64,000 bases of DNA from Phycisphaerae bacterium RAS1 (GTDB lineage: Bacteria; Planctomycetota; Phycisphaerae; UBA1845; Fen-1342): positions 124,001-188,000 of the forward strand of contig SMLU01000003.1 of NCBI GenBank assembly GCA_007859745.1, in the 5' to 3' direction. The position numbers were made by a program, and so were the translations under genes. Below are positions 50,864-59,132 of this stretch, one piece after another; the stretch's first letter is position 1; each line of letters starts with the position of its first letter. A model generated the notes under the pieces. It did not search any database and was not told the origin of the DNA. It saw nothing but the letters and a program-made list of their open reading frames with translations.

Positions 50864-51243
50864 AGCTCCGCGAGTTCGGCCTGTTGACGAACGAGAACAT
50901 CCCTGCCACGGTCGTCGATTGGCTGCGCGAAAGCGGATTTAACGTCGTTACGGCGTTCGATGCTCGGCGCGTCGGCGCCGAAGACCGGGCGGTGTTGCAG
51001 CGTGCGGCGGGTGAGCATCGGATCGTCGTTACGCACGACGCCGATTGCGGCAGGCTTGCGATCGCCGCGGGGGAGCCGGTTTGCGGCATTCTCTACCTCC
51101 GTCCCGGCCACATCGAGGCGGCTTTCACGATCGCGAGCCTGGAGGCGTTGGTGAATCTGGATCCAGACGTCGCACCACCGTTTGTGATCGTGGCTCGCCG
51201 CGCTGGCGCGCGCGTTAGTATCCGGGTGCGGGCGATCGTGTGA
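50860..51243 (+). CDS. DUF5615 PIN-like toxin
   Basis: 127 aa. Matches DUF5615: LTNENIPATVVDWLRESGF at the start with a metal-binding acidic residue, VVTAFDARRVGAEDRAVLQRA, then RIVVTHDADCGRLAI and ILYLRPGH. The acidic residues of a PIN-like nuclease (EN.. at the start, HDADCG) are present. Predicted ribonuclease toxin paired with the upstream DUF433 protein; activity is inferred from the family only. Confidence 0.87.
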   Translation: MKLREFGLLTNENIPATVVDWLRESGFNVVTAFDARRVGAEDRAVLQRAAGEHRIVVTHDADCGRLAIAAGEPVCGILYLRPGHIEAAFTIASLEALVNLDPDVAPPFVIVARRAGARVSIRVRAIV

Positions 51244-51290
51244 CCGAGGCCGCTGGAAGTTTCGGAGTCTCGTAGTAGTCTCGTAGTCTC

Positions 51291-51378
51291 GTAGGGTAGG
51301 TTGAGCGAAGCGAAACCCACCACTTCTGCCACCGCCATTCGCCGGTGGTGGGTTTCGCTTCGCTCAACCCACCCTACC
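51291..51378. repeat. GTAG-headed inverted repeat
   Basis: GTAGGGTAGGTTGAGCGAAG and GAAACCCACCA, mirrored by TGGTGGGTTTCGCTTCGCTC and AACCCACCCTAC. Preceded by short GTAGT/CTCGTAGT repeats. It lies between the toxin gene and the hydrolase gene. Confidence 0.9.
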
Positions 51379-51486
51379 ACTGCCACTTGGCGGGCGCTTT
51401 CTCGCGGAGCGCCCTGCGTGATACACGCGCGTGGAAATTCCCCTTTTCTCCGGTTCTAATCCCGCTCGTCTCGTACGGAGAAGACG

Positions 51487-52275
51487 ATGCTGCTTTCGCC
51501 CGCCGTGTTGTTGCCGTCGCTGGTACTGGTGATGCCGCTGATCCAACCGCCTGGGGCCGACGCGAAGCCTGAGCCGACCGGATTCCTGTTCAAGACCGTG
51601 TCGATCGGCACGGAAACCTACAACTACAGCGTCTACGTCCCGCCGGAGTACGACGCCGACGCCGCCTGGCCCTGCGTGCTCTTTCTGCACGGCTCCGGCG
51701 AGCGCGGCTCGGACGGGCTTCTCCAGACCGAGGTCGGCATCGGCTCGGCCATCCGCCGCAATCGCGCCCTGATTCCGGCCATCGTGGTCATGCCGCAGTG
51801 CCGGCCGGGGATGACGTGGACCGGTCCGATGGCGGAGATGGCGCTGCGCTGCGTGGAGGAGACCTCGCGGACCTACCACCTCGACCCCGACCGCATCTAC
51901 CTGACCGGGCTGTCGCTGGGCGGGCACGGGGCGTGGTTCATCGCCGCGCGCATGCCGGACGCCTTCGCCGCGATCGTGCCGATTTGCGGCTTCGGCGAGC
52001 CGAAGGAAGTTGCGACGCTGACGAAGATGCCGTGCTGGTGTTTCCACGGCACCGCGGACGAGGCCGTTCCGGTGCAGCGCTCGCGCGACCTGATCGAGGC
52101 GGTCAGGAAGGCCGGCGGTGATCCGAAATTCACGGAAATCGAAGGCGGCCCGCACAACGTCTGGGATCGCGTGTATGGCGATCCGGAGATGTGGAAGTGG
52201 CTGCTGACGCAGCGCCGCGGACCCTCGGCCGCGGCGCCGGCGCCGGAGTTGAAGCCCGCGCGAAAGAAGAAGTGA
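51487..52275 (+). CDS. Exported alpha/beta hydrolase (feruloyl-esterase/phospholipase-like)
   Basis: 262 aa. An N-terminal hydrophobic signal (SPAVLLPSLVLVMPLI) is followed by an alpha/beta hydrolase fold: YSVYVPPEYD, VLFLHGSGERG as the oxyanion region, YLTGLSLGGHGAW with nucleophile Ser143, CFHGTADEAVPV with Asp191 and GGPHNVWDRVY with His223. Members of this group cleave esters on the cell surface or in the periplasm; substrate unknown. The C-terminus is basic (PARKKK). Confidence 0.88.
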   Translation: MLLSPAVLLPSLVLVMPLIQPPGADAKPEPTGFLFKTVSIGTETYNYSVYVPPEYDADAAWPCVLFLHGSGERGSDGLLQTEVGIGSAIRRNRALIPAIVVMPQCRPGMTWTGPMAEMALRCVEETSRTYHLDPDRIYLTGLSLGGHGAWFIAARMPDAFAAIVPICGFGEPKEVATLTKMPCWCFHGTADEAVPVQRSRDLIEAVRKAGGDPKFTEIEGGPHNVWDRVYGDPEMWKWLLTQRRGPSAAAPAPELKPARKKK

Positions 52276-52310
52276 CGCGCCGGAACTTCGCGAGGCGCGG
52301 GTGGGGAGCG

Positions 52311-52475
52311 GAGCCGCGCGCGTAAGCAAGCGGTTCCTGGGACACCGCTCCCTCACGGTCGCGGCTCGGAAAGCAGAATCGCTCCCTCACGGTCGCGGCT
52401 CGGAAAGCAGAATCGCTCCCTCACGGTCGCGGCTCGGAAAGCAGAATCGCTCCCTCACGGTCGCGGCTCGGAAAT
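52311..52475. repeat. Family-B repeat: one hairpin plus four tandem 34-bp units
   Basis: GAGCCGCGCGCGTAAGCAAG is mirrored by the first of four tandem units starting at 52346, 52380, 52414 and 52448. Each unit reads CGCTCCCTCACGGTCGCGGC then TCGGAAAGCAGAAT, at exactly 34-base spacing. Confidence 0.92.
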
Positions 52476-52533
52476 AGGAGCCGCACCCCGCCGACGCGGC
52501 CCGGGCCCCGTCCCGCGCCGATAGAGTATCTGC

Positions 52534-53478
52534 ATGAGCCCATCCGCCGCGCGTTCCGCCCGCGCCCGCGCCTACAGCTCGATCGGCAACGTCGGCCACG
52601 GCTTCGACGTCTTCGGACTCTGCGTCGATGCGATGTTCGACGAGGTCGACGCGAGCCTCAGCGGCGGCTCGTTGTCGCTGACGATGGACGTCGCGAGTGA
52701 AATTCGCGCGTGGCTCGATCCGCTGGCAAACACCGCCGGCCGCGCCGCCGACGCGCTGCTTCGAGACTGCGGAATCGACGCCGGCGCTTCGCTGCATGTT
52801 CGGAAAGGCACACGCTCCGGCAGCGGCCTGGGTTCCAGCGCCGCCAGCGCCGCGGCCGCGGTGGTGGCGCTCGACGCGCTTTTCGGACTTCGCCTGCCGC
52901 GCAAGCGGCTGACGCTCTACGCCGCCGAAGGCGAACGGGCGGCGGCGGGCGCGGCGCACGTGGATAACGTCGCGGCGGCGATCTACGGCGGCTTTGTGAT
53001 TTTCAGCCCGGACGATCCGCCGCAGGTGTTTCATGTGCCATCGCCGCCGGTGCGCTTCGTGCTCGCGTTGCCGGAGATCGAGGTGAAGACCAGCGCCGCG
53101 CGGGCGGTTGTGCCGAAGGCGCTGGATGTCTCGGATTATTCCCGCGGGGCGGCGCGGGCTGCGATCACGGCCGCTGCGCTGGAGCGCGGCGACGTTGCGG
53201 GCTTCGCCCGCGCCGTCGAAGGGGCATTTCAGGAAACCGCGAGAGCAAGTCTGATTCCTGGATTCAACGAGACCTGTGCGGCCGCTCGTCGAGCCGGCGC
53301 GCTGGCCGCATTCATGAGCGGCGCCGGGCCCGCGATTGCGGCCGTCGTCGATGATCCGGCGAAGGAAGGCGCGGTCGGCGACGCGATGCGAGCGGCGCTG
53401 GCCGCGGTGGGTGTTGACTCGGCGACGTTCAGCGCCGGCGTCGGACCGGCGGCGCACTTGGTGGAGGAGCGGGCTTGA
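52534..53478 (+). CDS. thrB: Homoserine kinase
   Basis: 314 aa. GHMP kinase signatures: SIGNVGHGFDVFGLCVD, the ATP-binding RSGSGLGSSAASAAAAV near residues 94-110, VDNVAAAIYGG, and AAFMSGAGPAIAAVV near the C-terminus. Phosphorylates homoserine for threonine synthesis. It overlaps thrC by four bases (TTGA), giving a thrB-thrC operon. Confidence 0.93.
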   Translation: MSPSAARSARARAYSSIGNVGHGFDVFGLCVDAMFDEVDASLSGGSLSLTMDVASEIRAWLDPLANTAGRAADALLRDCGIDAGASLHVRKGTRSGSGLGSSAASAAAAVVALDALFGLRLPRKRLTLYAAEGERAAAGAAHVDNVAAAIYGGFVIFSPDDPPQVFHVPSPPVRFVLALPEIEVKTSAARAVVPKALDVSDYSRGAARAAITAAALERGDVAGFARAVEGAFQETARASLIPGFNETCAAARRAGALAAFMSGAGPAIAAVVDDPAKEGAVGDAMRAALAAVGVDSATFSAGVGPAAHLVEERA

Positions 53479-54734
53479 TTCAACGGTGCATTCAGTGCGG
53501 CGCAACGTATCCGCTTGAACGGGTCCTCTACACATGCGCGGCGTGCGGTGATTTGTTGGAGATCGCGGTGGACGCGGAGGACGTGAGGCGGTTGCCGACC
53601 GGCGCGGCTTCGGGAGAGGTGGCTGGCGGACCACGGCCGGCACGGGGGCCGGCCACTACCTTGGCGGCGGGCAGCGCCGGTGCTGCCGGCGGGGTCTGGC
53701 GGTATGCGGCCGCGTTGCCCGTTGAGGCGGCGCAGGCGATTTCTTTGGGCGAGGGTGCAACGCGACTGCATCGCTGCGAGCGGCTGGGTCGCGAGCTGGG
53801 CGTCGATGCGCTGTACGTGAAAACCGAAGGCGACAACCCGACGGGTTCGTTCAAGGATCGCGGCATGACGGTCGGCGTCACGCAGGCACGGCGGATCGGC
53901 GCGCAGTCGGTCGCGTGCGCGTCGACCGGCAACACGTCGGCGTCGATGGCGGCGTACGCGGCCAAGGCAGGGTTGGAGGCAGTCGTGCTGGTGCCCGACG
54001 GCAAGATCGCGATGGGCAAGCTCGCCCAGGCGGTCGCCCACGCGGCGCGGATCGTGCAGATCGCCGGAAATTTCGACGACGCCATGCGGCTTGTTCAGGA
54101 ATTGTCGAGCGGCGACGGCCGGACGTACCTGCTGAACTCGATCAACCCGTTCCGGCTCGAAGGACAAAAGACGCTCGCGTACGAAGTGTGCGATACGCTC
54201 GGCGACGCGCCGGACACGATCGTGCTTCCGCTCGGCAACGCCGGCAACATCAGCGCGATCTGGAAAGGCATTTGCGAGTTCCACCTCGCCGGGCGAATCT
54301 CGCGTCGCCCGCGAATGATCGGCGTGCAGGCGGCCGGGGCGGCGCCGCTGGCGGCATTCCTTCGCGGCCAGTGCCGTGAGCCGAGGATGGCCGATCCGGA
54401 GACGATCGCCAGCGCCATTCGCATCGGCGCGCCGGTGAGCTGGAAAAAGGCGGCCGCGGCAATCACCGATTCGCGCGGCTCCGCCGAGTCGGTCACGGAC
54501 GAGGAAATCCTGCGGGCGCAGCGCGACCTGGCGCGGCTCGAAGGGCTGTTTGTCGAGCCCAGTTCGGCGACGCCGATCGCCTGGCTGCGCCGCGAGCGGC
54601 CGACGGGGCTGGGGACGGTTGTGTGCGTGGCGACCGGGCACGGGCTGAAAGACCCGGATGCGGTGTTGCGCGAGGCCCCGAACATCACGAAAGCCGGGGC
54701 GACGCTGACCGAGCTCCGCTCGGCGCTGGGCTAG
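53475..54734 (+). CDS. thrC: Threonine synthase
   Basis: 419 aa from a TTG that overlaps the thrB stop. The N-terminus has a zinc-ribbon-like CIQCGATYPLERVLYTCAACG. PLP lysine is Lys127 in NPTGSFKDRGM; the phosphate loop reads LPLGNAGNISA. Converts phosphohomoserine to threonine. Between the zinc ribbon and GVWRYAAALP is a Gly/Pro/Ala-rich stretch (SGEVAGGPRPARGPATT) encoded by a GTAG-headed palindrome (53618-53661), an in-frame repeat insertion like those in ileS. Confidence 0.92.
   Translation: MIQRCIQCGATYPLERVLYTCAACGDLLEIAVDAEDVRRLPTGAASGEVAGGPRPARGPATTLAAGSAGAAGGVWRYAAALPVEAAQAISLGEGATRLHRCERLGRELGVDALYVKTEGDNPTGSFKDRGMTVGVTQARRIGAQSVACASTGNTSASMAAYAAKAGLEAVVLVPDGKIAMGKLAQAVAHAARIVQIAGNFDDAMRLVQELSSGDGRTYLLNSINPFRLEGQKTLAYEVCDTLGDAPDTIVLPLGNAGNISAIWKGICEFHLAGRISRRPRMIGVQAAGAAPLAAFLRGQCREPRMADPETIASAIRIGAPVSWKKAAAAITDSRGSAESVTDEEILRAQRDLARLEGLFVEPSSATPIAWLRRERPTGLGTVVCVATGHGLKDPDAVLREAPNITKAGATLTELRSALG
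53618..53661. repeat. GTAG-headed palindrome in frame inside thrC
   Basis: On the minus strand it reads GGTAGTGGCCGGCCCCCGTG and ends GGTCCGCCAGCCACC, with near-complementary arms GTGGCTGGC / GCCGGCCAC. It encodes part of the extra N-terminal linker of threonine synthase without breaking the frame. Confidence 0.75.
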
Positions 54735-54761
54735 TGTTCCGTCACACGGTGGTTTTCTTGC

Positions 54762-54813
54762 GGGGAGCATCGGCGTCTCGCCGGTGCGCACCGGCGGGAC
54801 GCCGATGCTCCCC
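54762..54813. repeat. 52-bp palindrome, copy 2
   Basis: Same 52 bases as 3412-3463, GGGGAGCATCGGCGTC to GACGCCGATGCTCCCC. It lies between convergent thrC and the DsbD-like gene. Confidence 0.92.
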
Positions 54814-54844
54814 GAGGTTGGAGCAGGCGCCAGACCCTTGGGAG

Positions 54845-54872
54845 ACGTCGGACGCGGAGGTCCGACGCTACC
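54845..54872. repeat. GTAG-headed REP palindrome carrying the DsbD-like gene stop
   Basis: On the minus strand GGTAGCGTCGGACCTCCGCG then TCCGACGT, the same hairpin as at 37126. The DsbD-like gene's TAG stop (54868-54870) is the TAG of this GTAG. Confidence 0.9.
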
Positions 54873-57285
54873 GTCGTGCGACCGTCGCCGCCGGCGCGGC
54901 CTGTTTCAGCCGCGGCGGCGGCGGGTCGGCGCTTGACGCGCCCGCCCGTCTGAGGGCATCCGAGACCACGCCCGACGTGAGGACCTCCGGCAGCACAATC
55001 GCCGTCTCCGGCTTCCCGGCCGGCACAACGATATTCAGCGGCACGCCGTTCTTTCCAAACTCGCGAAGCTGCGCGAGGATCGCGGCGTCCTTCTTGGTGA
55101 AGTCGGCCTTGAGCGCGATGATCTTGTCGCGCGCGAAACGGTTTTCGATCGGCTCGGAGTGCAGCACCAGCTTCTTGTTGGTCTGGCAGGTCAGGCACCA
55201 GGCGGCGGTGAAATCGACGTAGACCGTGTAGCCGTCGCGCGACAGGTCCTGATCCAGCCCCGGCCGCCAGTCGTACCAGACAATCTGCGACGACGCCGGC
55301 TCCGACAGCCATCGGAAGCTCACCCACCAGCCGGCGGCGAGCACTGCCGCCGACGCAGCGTGAATCGACACGCTTCGCACGGCGCTGTCGCTGAGTGTGA
55401 CCTTGCCGATCGCCCAGCAGGCGACGCCTACAAAACCGAGAAACGCGATGGTCGAAATCAGCGTCGCCGCCGGCACCATTTCTTTCAGAATCGTCAGCAG
55501 CCAGACGATCGTCGCCAGCAGGACAAAACCCATGATCTGCTTGAACGTGACCATCCACTTGCCGGGCCGGGGCACATAGCGCAACCATTTCGGAAACGCC
55601 GTCAGCAGCACATAGGGCGCCGCCAGGCCGACGCCGACCATCATAATCCCCGCGCCGGCCACCAGCGGCGGAAGCTGAACCAGCACTCCGACGGCCGAGC
55701 CGAGGAACGGCCCGACGCAGGGCGTCGCCAGCGCGGTGGCCATGATGCCGTTCAGAAACGCCCCGCCGTAGCCTTCGCGCGTGGTCGCGGCGCCGGCGAC
55801 GTTTTCCACGACGCCCGGCAGGCGCAGCTCGAACACGCCCAGCAAGCTCAGGCCGAATGCGAAGACGGCGGCGATCAACCCGATGATGTACTCGGGCTTC
55901 TGCATCAGGCTGCCCCAGGCCGTCTTGCCGGTGACCATGAAGACCGCGAGAACCGCGAAGCTGGCCAGAATGCCGGCGGCGTACACCAGCCCCATTCGCA
56001 GAATGCGGCCTGGCTCGTCCTGGGCCTGCTGCATGAAGCTGAAGATCTTCAGCGAGAGCACCGGCAAGACGCAGGGCATGATGTTCAGAATCGCCCCGCC
56101 CAGCAGCGCGCTCAGGAAGACCCACCAGAGCGACATGGCGCCGCCGGCGGCCTGACCGCTGACGTCGATGATCTGATTGAACCGGGTTGCGGCCGCGCCG
56201 CCTGACTCGCCCGCGCCGCCCGACGCTGTCGCACCGTCGTCGCCGGCCGAGGCAACCGTCGGATTCGCGATCGGATCGTCGCTGTGCGTGACGACCGGGA
56301 TCACGGTACCCGTTGGAGACGCGCCCGCGGCGCCGGGCGTTTCCGCCTCAAACCGGACGATCGCTTCGGCCGTCTCCGGCGCGTAGCACTCGCCGCGATC
56401 GTTGCAGCACTGGTACGAAAAGAGCACGCGCAGATCGACCGGACCCGCGGGGAACTTCTCATCGCTGATGGAGATCGGCGCGGTGACCTTGAACTCGCCA
56501 GCCTGCTCGCGGACCGTGCCGAAGACCTTGGTCTGGTGGATTTGAGCCTTCGGCCAGCGCTGCTCGCCGACCTTCACGCCGTCGAGCGATTCGATGTAGA
56601 GCCGCGACGCAATGAGCTCCTTGCTGCCGGGGTCGCGGTCCTGAACGTGGTGGCCGGACTTGACCTTGATCGTCGCAACCAGCTCCGCCGTGTCGTTCAG
56701 GCCGAGTTTGCGCTTCGAAATCTCGATGCGGCTGCCTTCGAGATAGGGCGCCTTGGCGATCGGCGGCGGAAGCGCGTCCCGGGCTTTCTTGAAAACGTCG
56801 GCATTCACGGGTGGGCCGAGCTCGCTCTTCACCGGCAGGGAGAGCGTCGGGCTCAGCTCGACCGGGACACAACCCTTCTCGTTTGCGCAAGCGATGCCCT
56901 CGACCCGCGCCCGAATCTGAACCGGCTTGCTCGCGTCGGCGTTGGCCGCCAGCTCGACCGAGGTCAGCAGGATCAGCTTGTCCGCGAAGCCAAGGTACTC
57001 GAAGCCCTCAAACACTCCCAACTCGGGAACTGGAAAAGCGATCGGCCCGAAAGTCGCGCCGGGCGTGGCTTCGAACGAAACCAGCGTCGGCGCGCCGGCC
57101 GAAAGCTGGATCGGGTGGTACATGTGCCAGTGCTTTTCGATGCTGATTTCGATCGCCAGGTCGGCGCGCGTCCCCGGGGCGATGACTTCATGGGCGGCGA
57201 TGAGCCGGGCGGTGATTTTCGGCGCTGCGGAGGCCGGTGCGGGTTGCAGAAGCGTCAGGATCGGCAGGAGAACGGCTGCGAACAT
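54868..57285 (-). CDS. dsbD: DsbD/ScsB-like thiol:disulfide interchange protein
   Basis: 805 aa from the ATG at 57285, preceded by GAGGTGAAG. An exported N-terminal region (about 25-370) includes a DsbD-alpha-like domain. A polytopic domain (about 395-650) has the two membrane cysteines in NIMPCVLPVLSLK and ATPCVGPFLGSAVG. The C-terminal thioredoxin-like domain has AAWCLTCQTN with Cys697 and Cys700. Such proteins pass electrons from cytoplasmic thioredoxin across the membrane to reduce exported proteins. A partner is not visible nearby. The TAG stop is supplied by a repeat. Confidence 0.92.
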   Translation of the reverse strand: MFAAVLLPILTLLQPAPASAAPKITARLIAAHEVIAPGTRADLAIEISIEKHWHMYHPIQLSAGAPTLVSFEATPGATFGPIAFPVPELGVFEGFEYLGFADKLILLTSVELAANADASKPVQIRARVEGIACANEKGCVPVELSPTLSLPVKSELGPPVNADVFKKARDALPPPIAKAPYLEGSRIEISKRKLGLNDTAELVATIKVKSGHHVQDRDPGSKELIASRLYIESLDGVKVGEQRWPKAQIHQTKVFGTVREQAGEFKVTAPISISDEKFPAGPVDLRVLFSYQCCNDRGECYAPETAEAIVRFEAETPGAAGASPTGTVIPVVTHSDDPIANPTVASAGDDGATASGGAGESGGAAATRFNQIIDVSGQAAGGAMSLWWVFLSALLGGAILNIMPCVLPVLSLKIFSFMQQAQDEPGRILRMGLVYAAGILASFAVLAVFMVTGKTAWGSLMQKPEYIIGLIAAVFAFGLSLLGVFELRLPGVVENVAGAATTREGYGGAFLNGIMATALATPCVGPFLGSAVGVLVQLPPLVAGAGIMMVGVGLAAPYVLLTAFPKWLRYVPRPGKWMVTFKQIMGFVLLATIVWLLTILKEMVPAATLISTIAFLGFVGVACWAIGKVTLSDSAVRSVSIHAASAAVLAAGWWVSFRWLSEPASSQIVWYDWRPGLDQDLSRDGYTVYVDFTAAWCLTCQTNKKLVLHSEPIENRFARDKIIALKADFTKKDAAILAQLREFGKNGVPLNIVVPAGKPETAIVLPEVLTSGVVSDALRRAGASSADPPPPRLKQAAPAATVARR

Positions 57286-57720
57286 CTTCACCTCGGCGGC
57301 GCGCCGACACCGCGGCGTGCATGGATTCAGATGCGATGAACACTTCATGGTAACCAACCCAACCCGAACCGCTATTCCGAGCGACCGATAATTGCCGCGC
57401 GGAGTGTTCCCATTTTTTCGTGCGGCGGTATGAGCGTGTGGTTCCAGCGCGGAGACACGGCGGCGTCTTTCCGAACCCGCCGCGCCAACCGGCGGGGTGA
57501 CAATTGTCAGTGATCGTCGCCCGACAGGCTGCAGAGGTCACCCCGCCGCTTGGCGCGGCGGGTTCGGACGGATCGCCACCTGAAACCGGATGCGCCCCCC
57601 GGCCGCTGTCTCCCGACATCGTCCGTTGCAAATCACGCCCTCTGGCATAAAATGCGGAATTCGACGCAGAAATCGACCTCGCCGGGCGACAGTCGAGAGT
57701 CCCCGGGCCGGAGTAAATAA
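57286..57720. other. 435-base divergent gap holding a family-A element
   Basis: Between the DsbD-like gene and the phosphofructokinase gene, divergently transcribed. It contains the family-A palindrome (57468-57571) and its outer flank to GGATGCGCCCC at 57598. No gene and no promoter I can assign. Confidence 0.6.
57468..57598. repeat. Family-A element (copy 7)
   Basis: Core arms TTTCCGAACCCGCCGCGCCA and TTGGCGCGGCGGGTTCGGAC, with the right-hand outer end GGATGCGCCCC as in the 167-bp elements; the left outer end is not clear. Confidence 0.85.
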
Positions 57721-59118
57721 ATGCACGCCGAAATGAAGCGCCTCGGAATCGTGGTCGGGGGCGGCCCGGCGCCGGGCATCAACGCCGTCATCAGCGCCGC
57801 CACGATTCAGGCCATCAATATGGGCTTCACCGTCATCGGCTTTTACGACGGCTTCAAGTGGCTGGCCTCCGACCGCTTCGACGCCCCCGTGCACGCGACA
57901 CGCCTCGATATCAACGGCGTCGCCCGCATTCACTTTGACGGCGGGTCGATTCTGCGCATTTCCCGAACCAACCTGCTCGACGAAGAGAGCCTGAAAACCA
58001 GCCCCGTGGTCCGGCCCGATCCGGAGAAAGTCCGCCGCGTGATCGCCAACCTGCGCGAGCTGGGCGTGGGCTATCTCCTGGTCATCGGTGGTGACGATAC
58101 GGCCCTCTCCGGGCGTTTCATCGGCGAGGCCGCGGGCAAGGCGATCAAGGTCGTGGCCGTTCCCAAGACCATCGACAACGACCTGCCGCTCCCGCATAAC
58201 CTGTCGACCTTTGGCTTCTCGACCGCCCGCTTCATCGGCACCGGGCTGGTTAAGAACCTGATGCGCGATTCGCAGACCACCGGCCGCTGGTACCTGATCA
58301 CCTGCATGGGCCGCCGGGCCGGGTCGCTGGCCTTGTCGATCGGCCAATCCGCCGGCGCGACATTGACGCTGATTCCCGAGGAGTTCCAGGATCACACCAC
58401 GGTCCAGCAAATCGCGGACGTGCTGGAAGGCGCCATGTTGAAGCGCAGCGTCATGGGCCGGCCCGACGGCGTGGCCCTGATCGCCGAGGGACTGGCGTAC
58501 AAGCTGGGCGACCGGGCCGAGCTGGAGCGACTGCTGGGCCGCGAGGTGCCGATGGATGCGGCCGGGCATCCGCGCCTGGCGGACGTCCCGCTCGGCGAGC
58601 TGCTCCGCAAAGAGCTGGAACGCCGCGCCAAGTCCCGATCCGAGAAGTTCAGTATGGTCACGCACATGCTCGGGTACGAGCTCCGCTCGGCCGACCCGAC
58701 GCCGCACGACATGGGCTACTGCCGCAGCCTGGGCTACCACAGCATCCGGCTGTTCACGGACGGACAGATGCCGGATGACGGGGCGGTGCTGGTCACGCTG
58801 GTGAACGGGAACCTGCGGCCGATGCCGCTGAAGGAGCTGATCGACCCGGCTACCAACCGCATTCGCACGCGCGAGGTGGACATCCGCTCGGACGTGTATG
58901 AAGTCGCCCGGGCCTACATGATCCGGCTGGAGCGGCGCGACCTGGAAAGCCCGGAGATGCTGGCCAAGCTGGCAGCCGCGGCGAAGATGCCGATCAGCGA
59001 CTTCCGGCAGCGATACACGCGCGCCGCGCTGCGGCGGTGGGAACTGGACGAGGCCGGCGCCGCCGCAACGGCGCAGCTCGTCACGCCGGCGGCGGGGACG
59101 AAACAGGCCGTGGCATAA
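57721..59118 (+). CDS. pfp: 6-phosphofructokinase, PPi-dependent type
   Basis: 465 aa. PFK signatures: GGGPAPGINAVI, then GGDDTALSG with Gly123-Gly124-Asp125-Asp126, and PKTIDNDLP (148-156). The GGDD and PKTIDND combination is characteristic of pyrophosphate-dependent enzymes, ATP enzymes having GGDGS/T. Phosphorylates fructose-6-phosphate (or the reverse) using PPi in glycolysis/gluconeogenesis. The ATG follows GGAGTAAATAA. Downstream, 14 bases away, is a PreT-like gene. Confidence 0.9.
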   Translation: MHAEMKRLGIVVGGGPAPGINAVISAATIQAINMGFTVIGFYDGFKWLASDRFDAPVHATRLDINGVARIHFDGGSILRISRTNLLDEESLKTSPVVRPDPEKVRRVIANLRELGVGYLLVIGGDDTALSGRFIGEAAGKAIKVVAVPKTIDNDLPLPHNLSTFGFSTARFIGTGLVKNLMRDSQTTGRWYLITCMGRRAGSLALSIGQSAGATLTLIPEEFQDHTTVQQIADVLEGAMLKRSVMGRPDGVALIAEGLAYKLGDRAELERLLGREVPMDAAGHPRLADVPLGELLRKELERRAKSRSEKFSMVTHMLGYELRSADPTPHDMGYCRSLGYHSIRLFTDGQMPDDGAVLVTLVNGNLRPMPLKELIDPATNRIRTREVDIRSDVYEVARAYMIRLERRDLESPEMLAKLAAAAKMPISDFRQRYTRAALRRWELDEAGAAATAQLVTPAAGTKQAVA

Positions 59119-59132
59119 CACGCAGGATCACC

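Noticed and set aside
52346-52475. CRISPR array
   Set aside because: The 34-bp units are contiguous tandem copies with no unique spacers and no cas genes nearby.
57538-59121. Minus-strand open frame opposite pfp
   Set aside because: Antisense shadow; begins in pfp and ends in a palindromic repeat.
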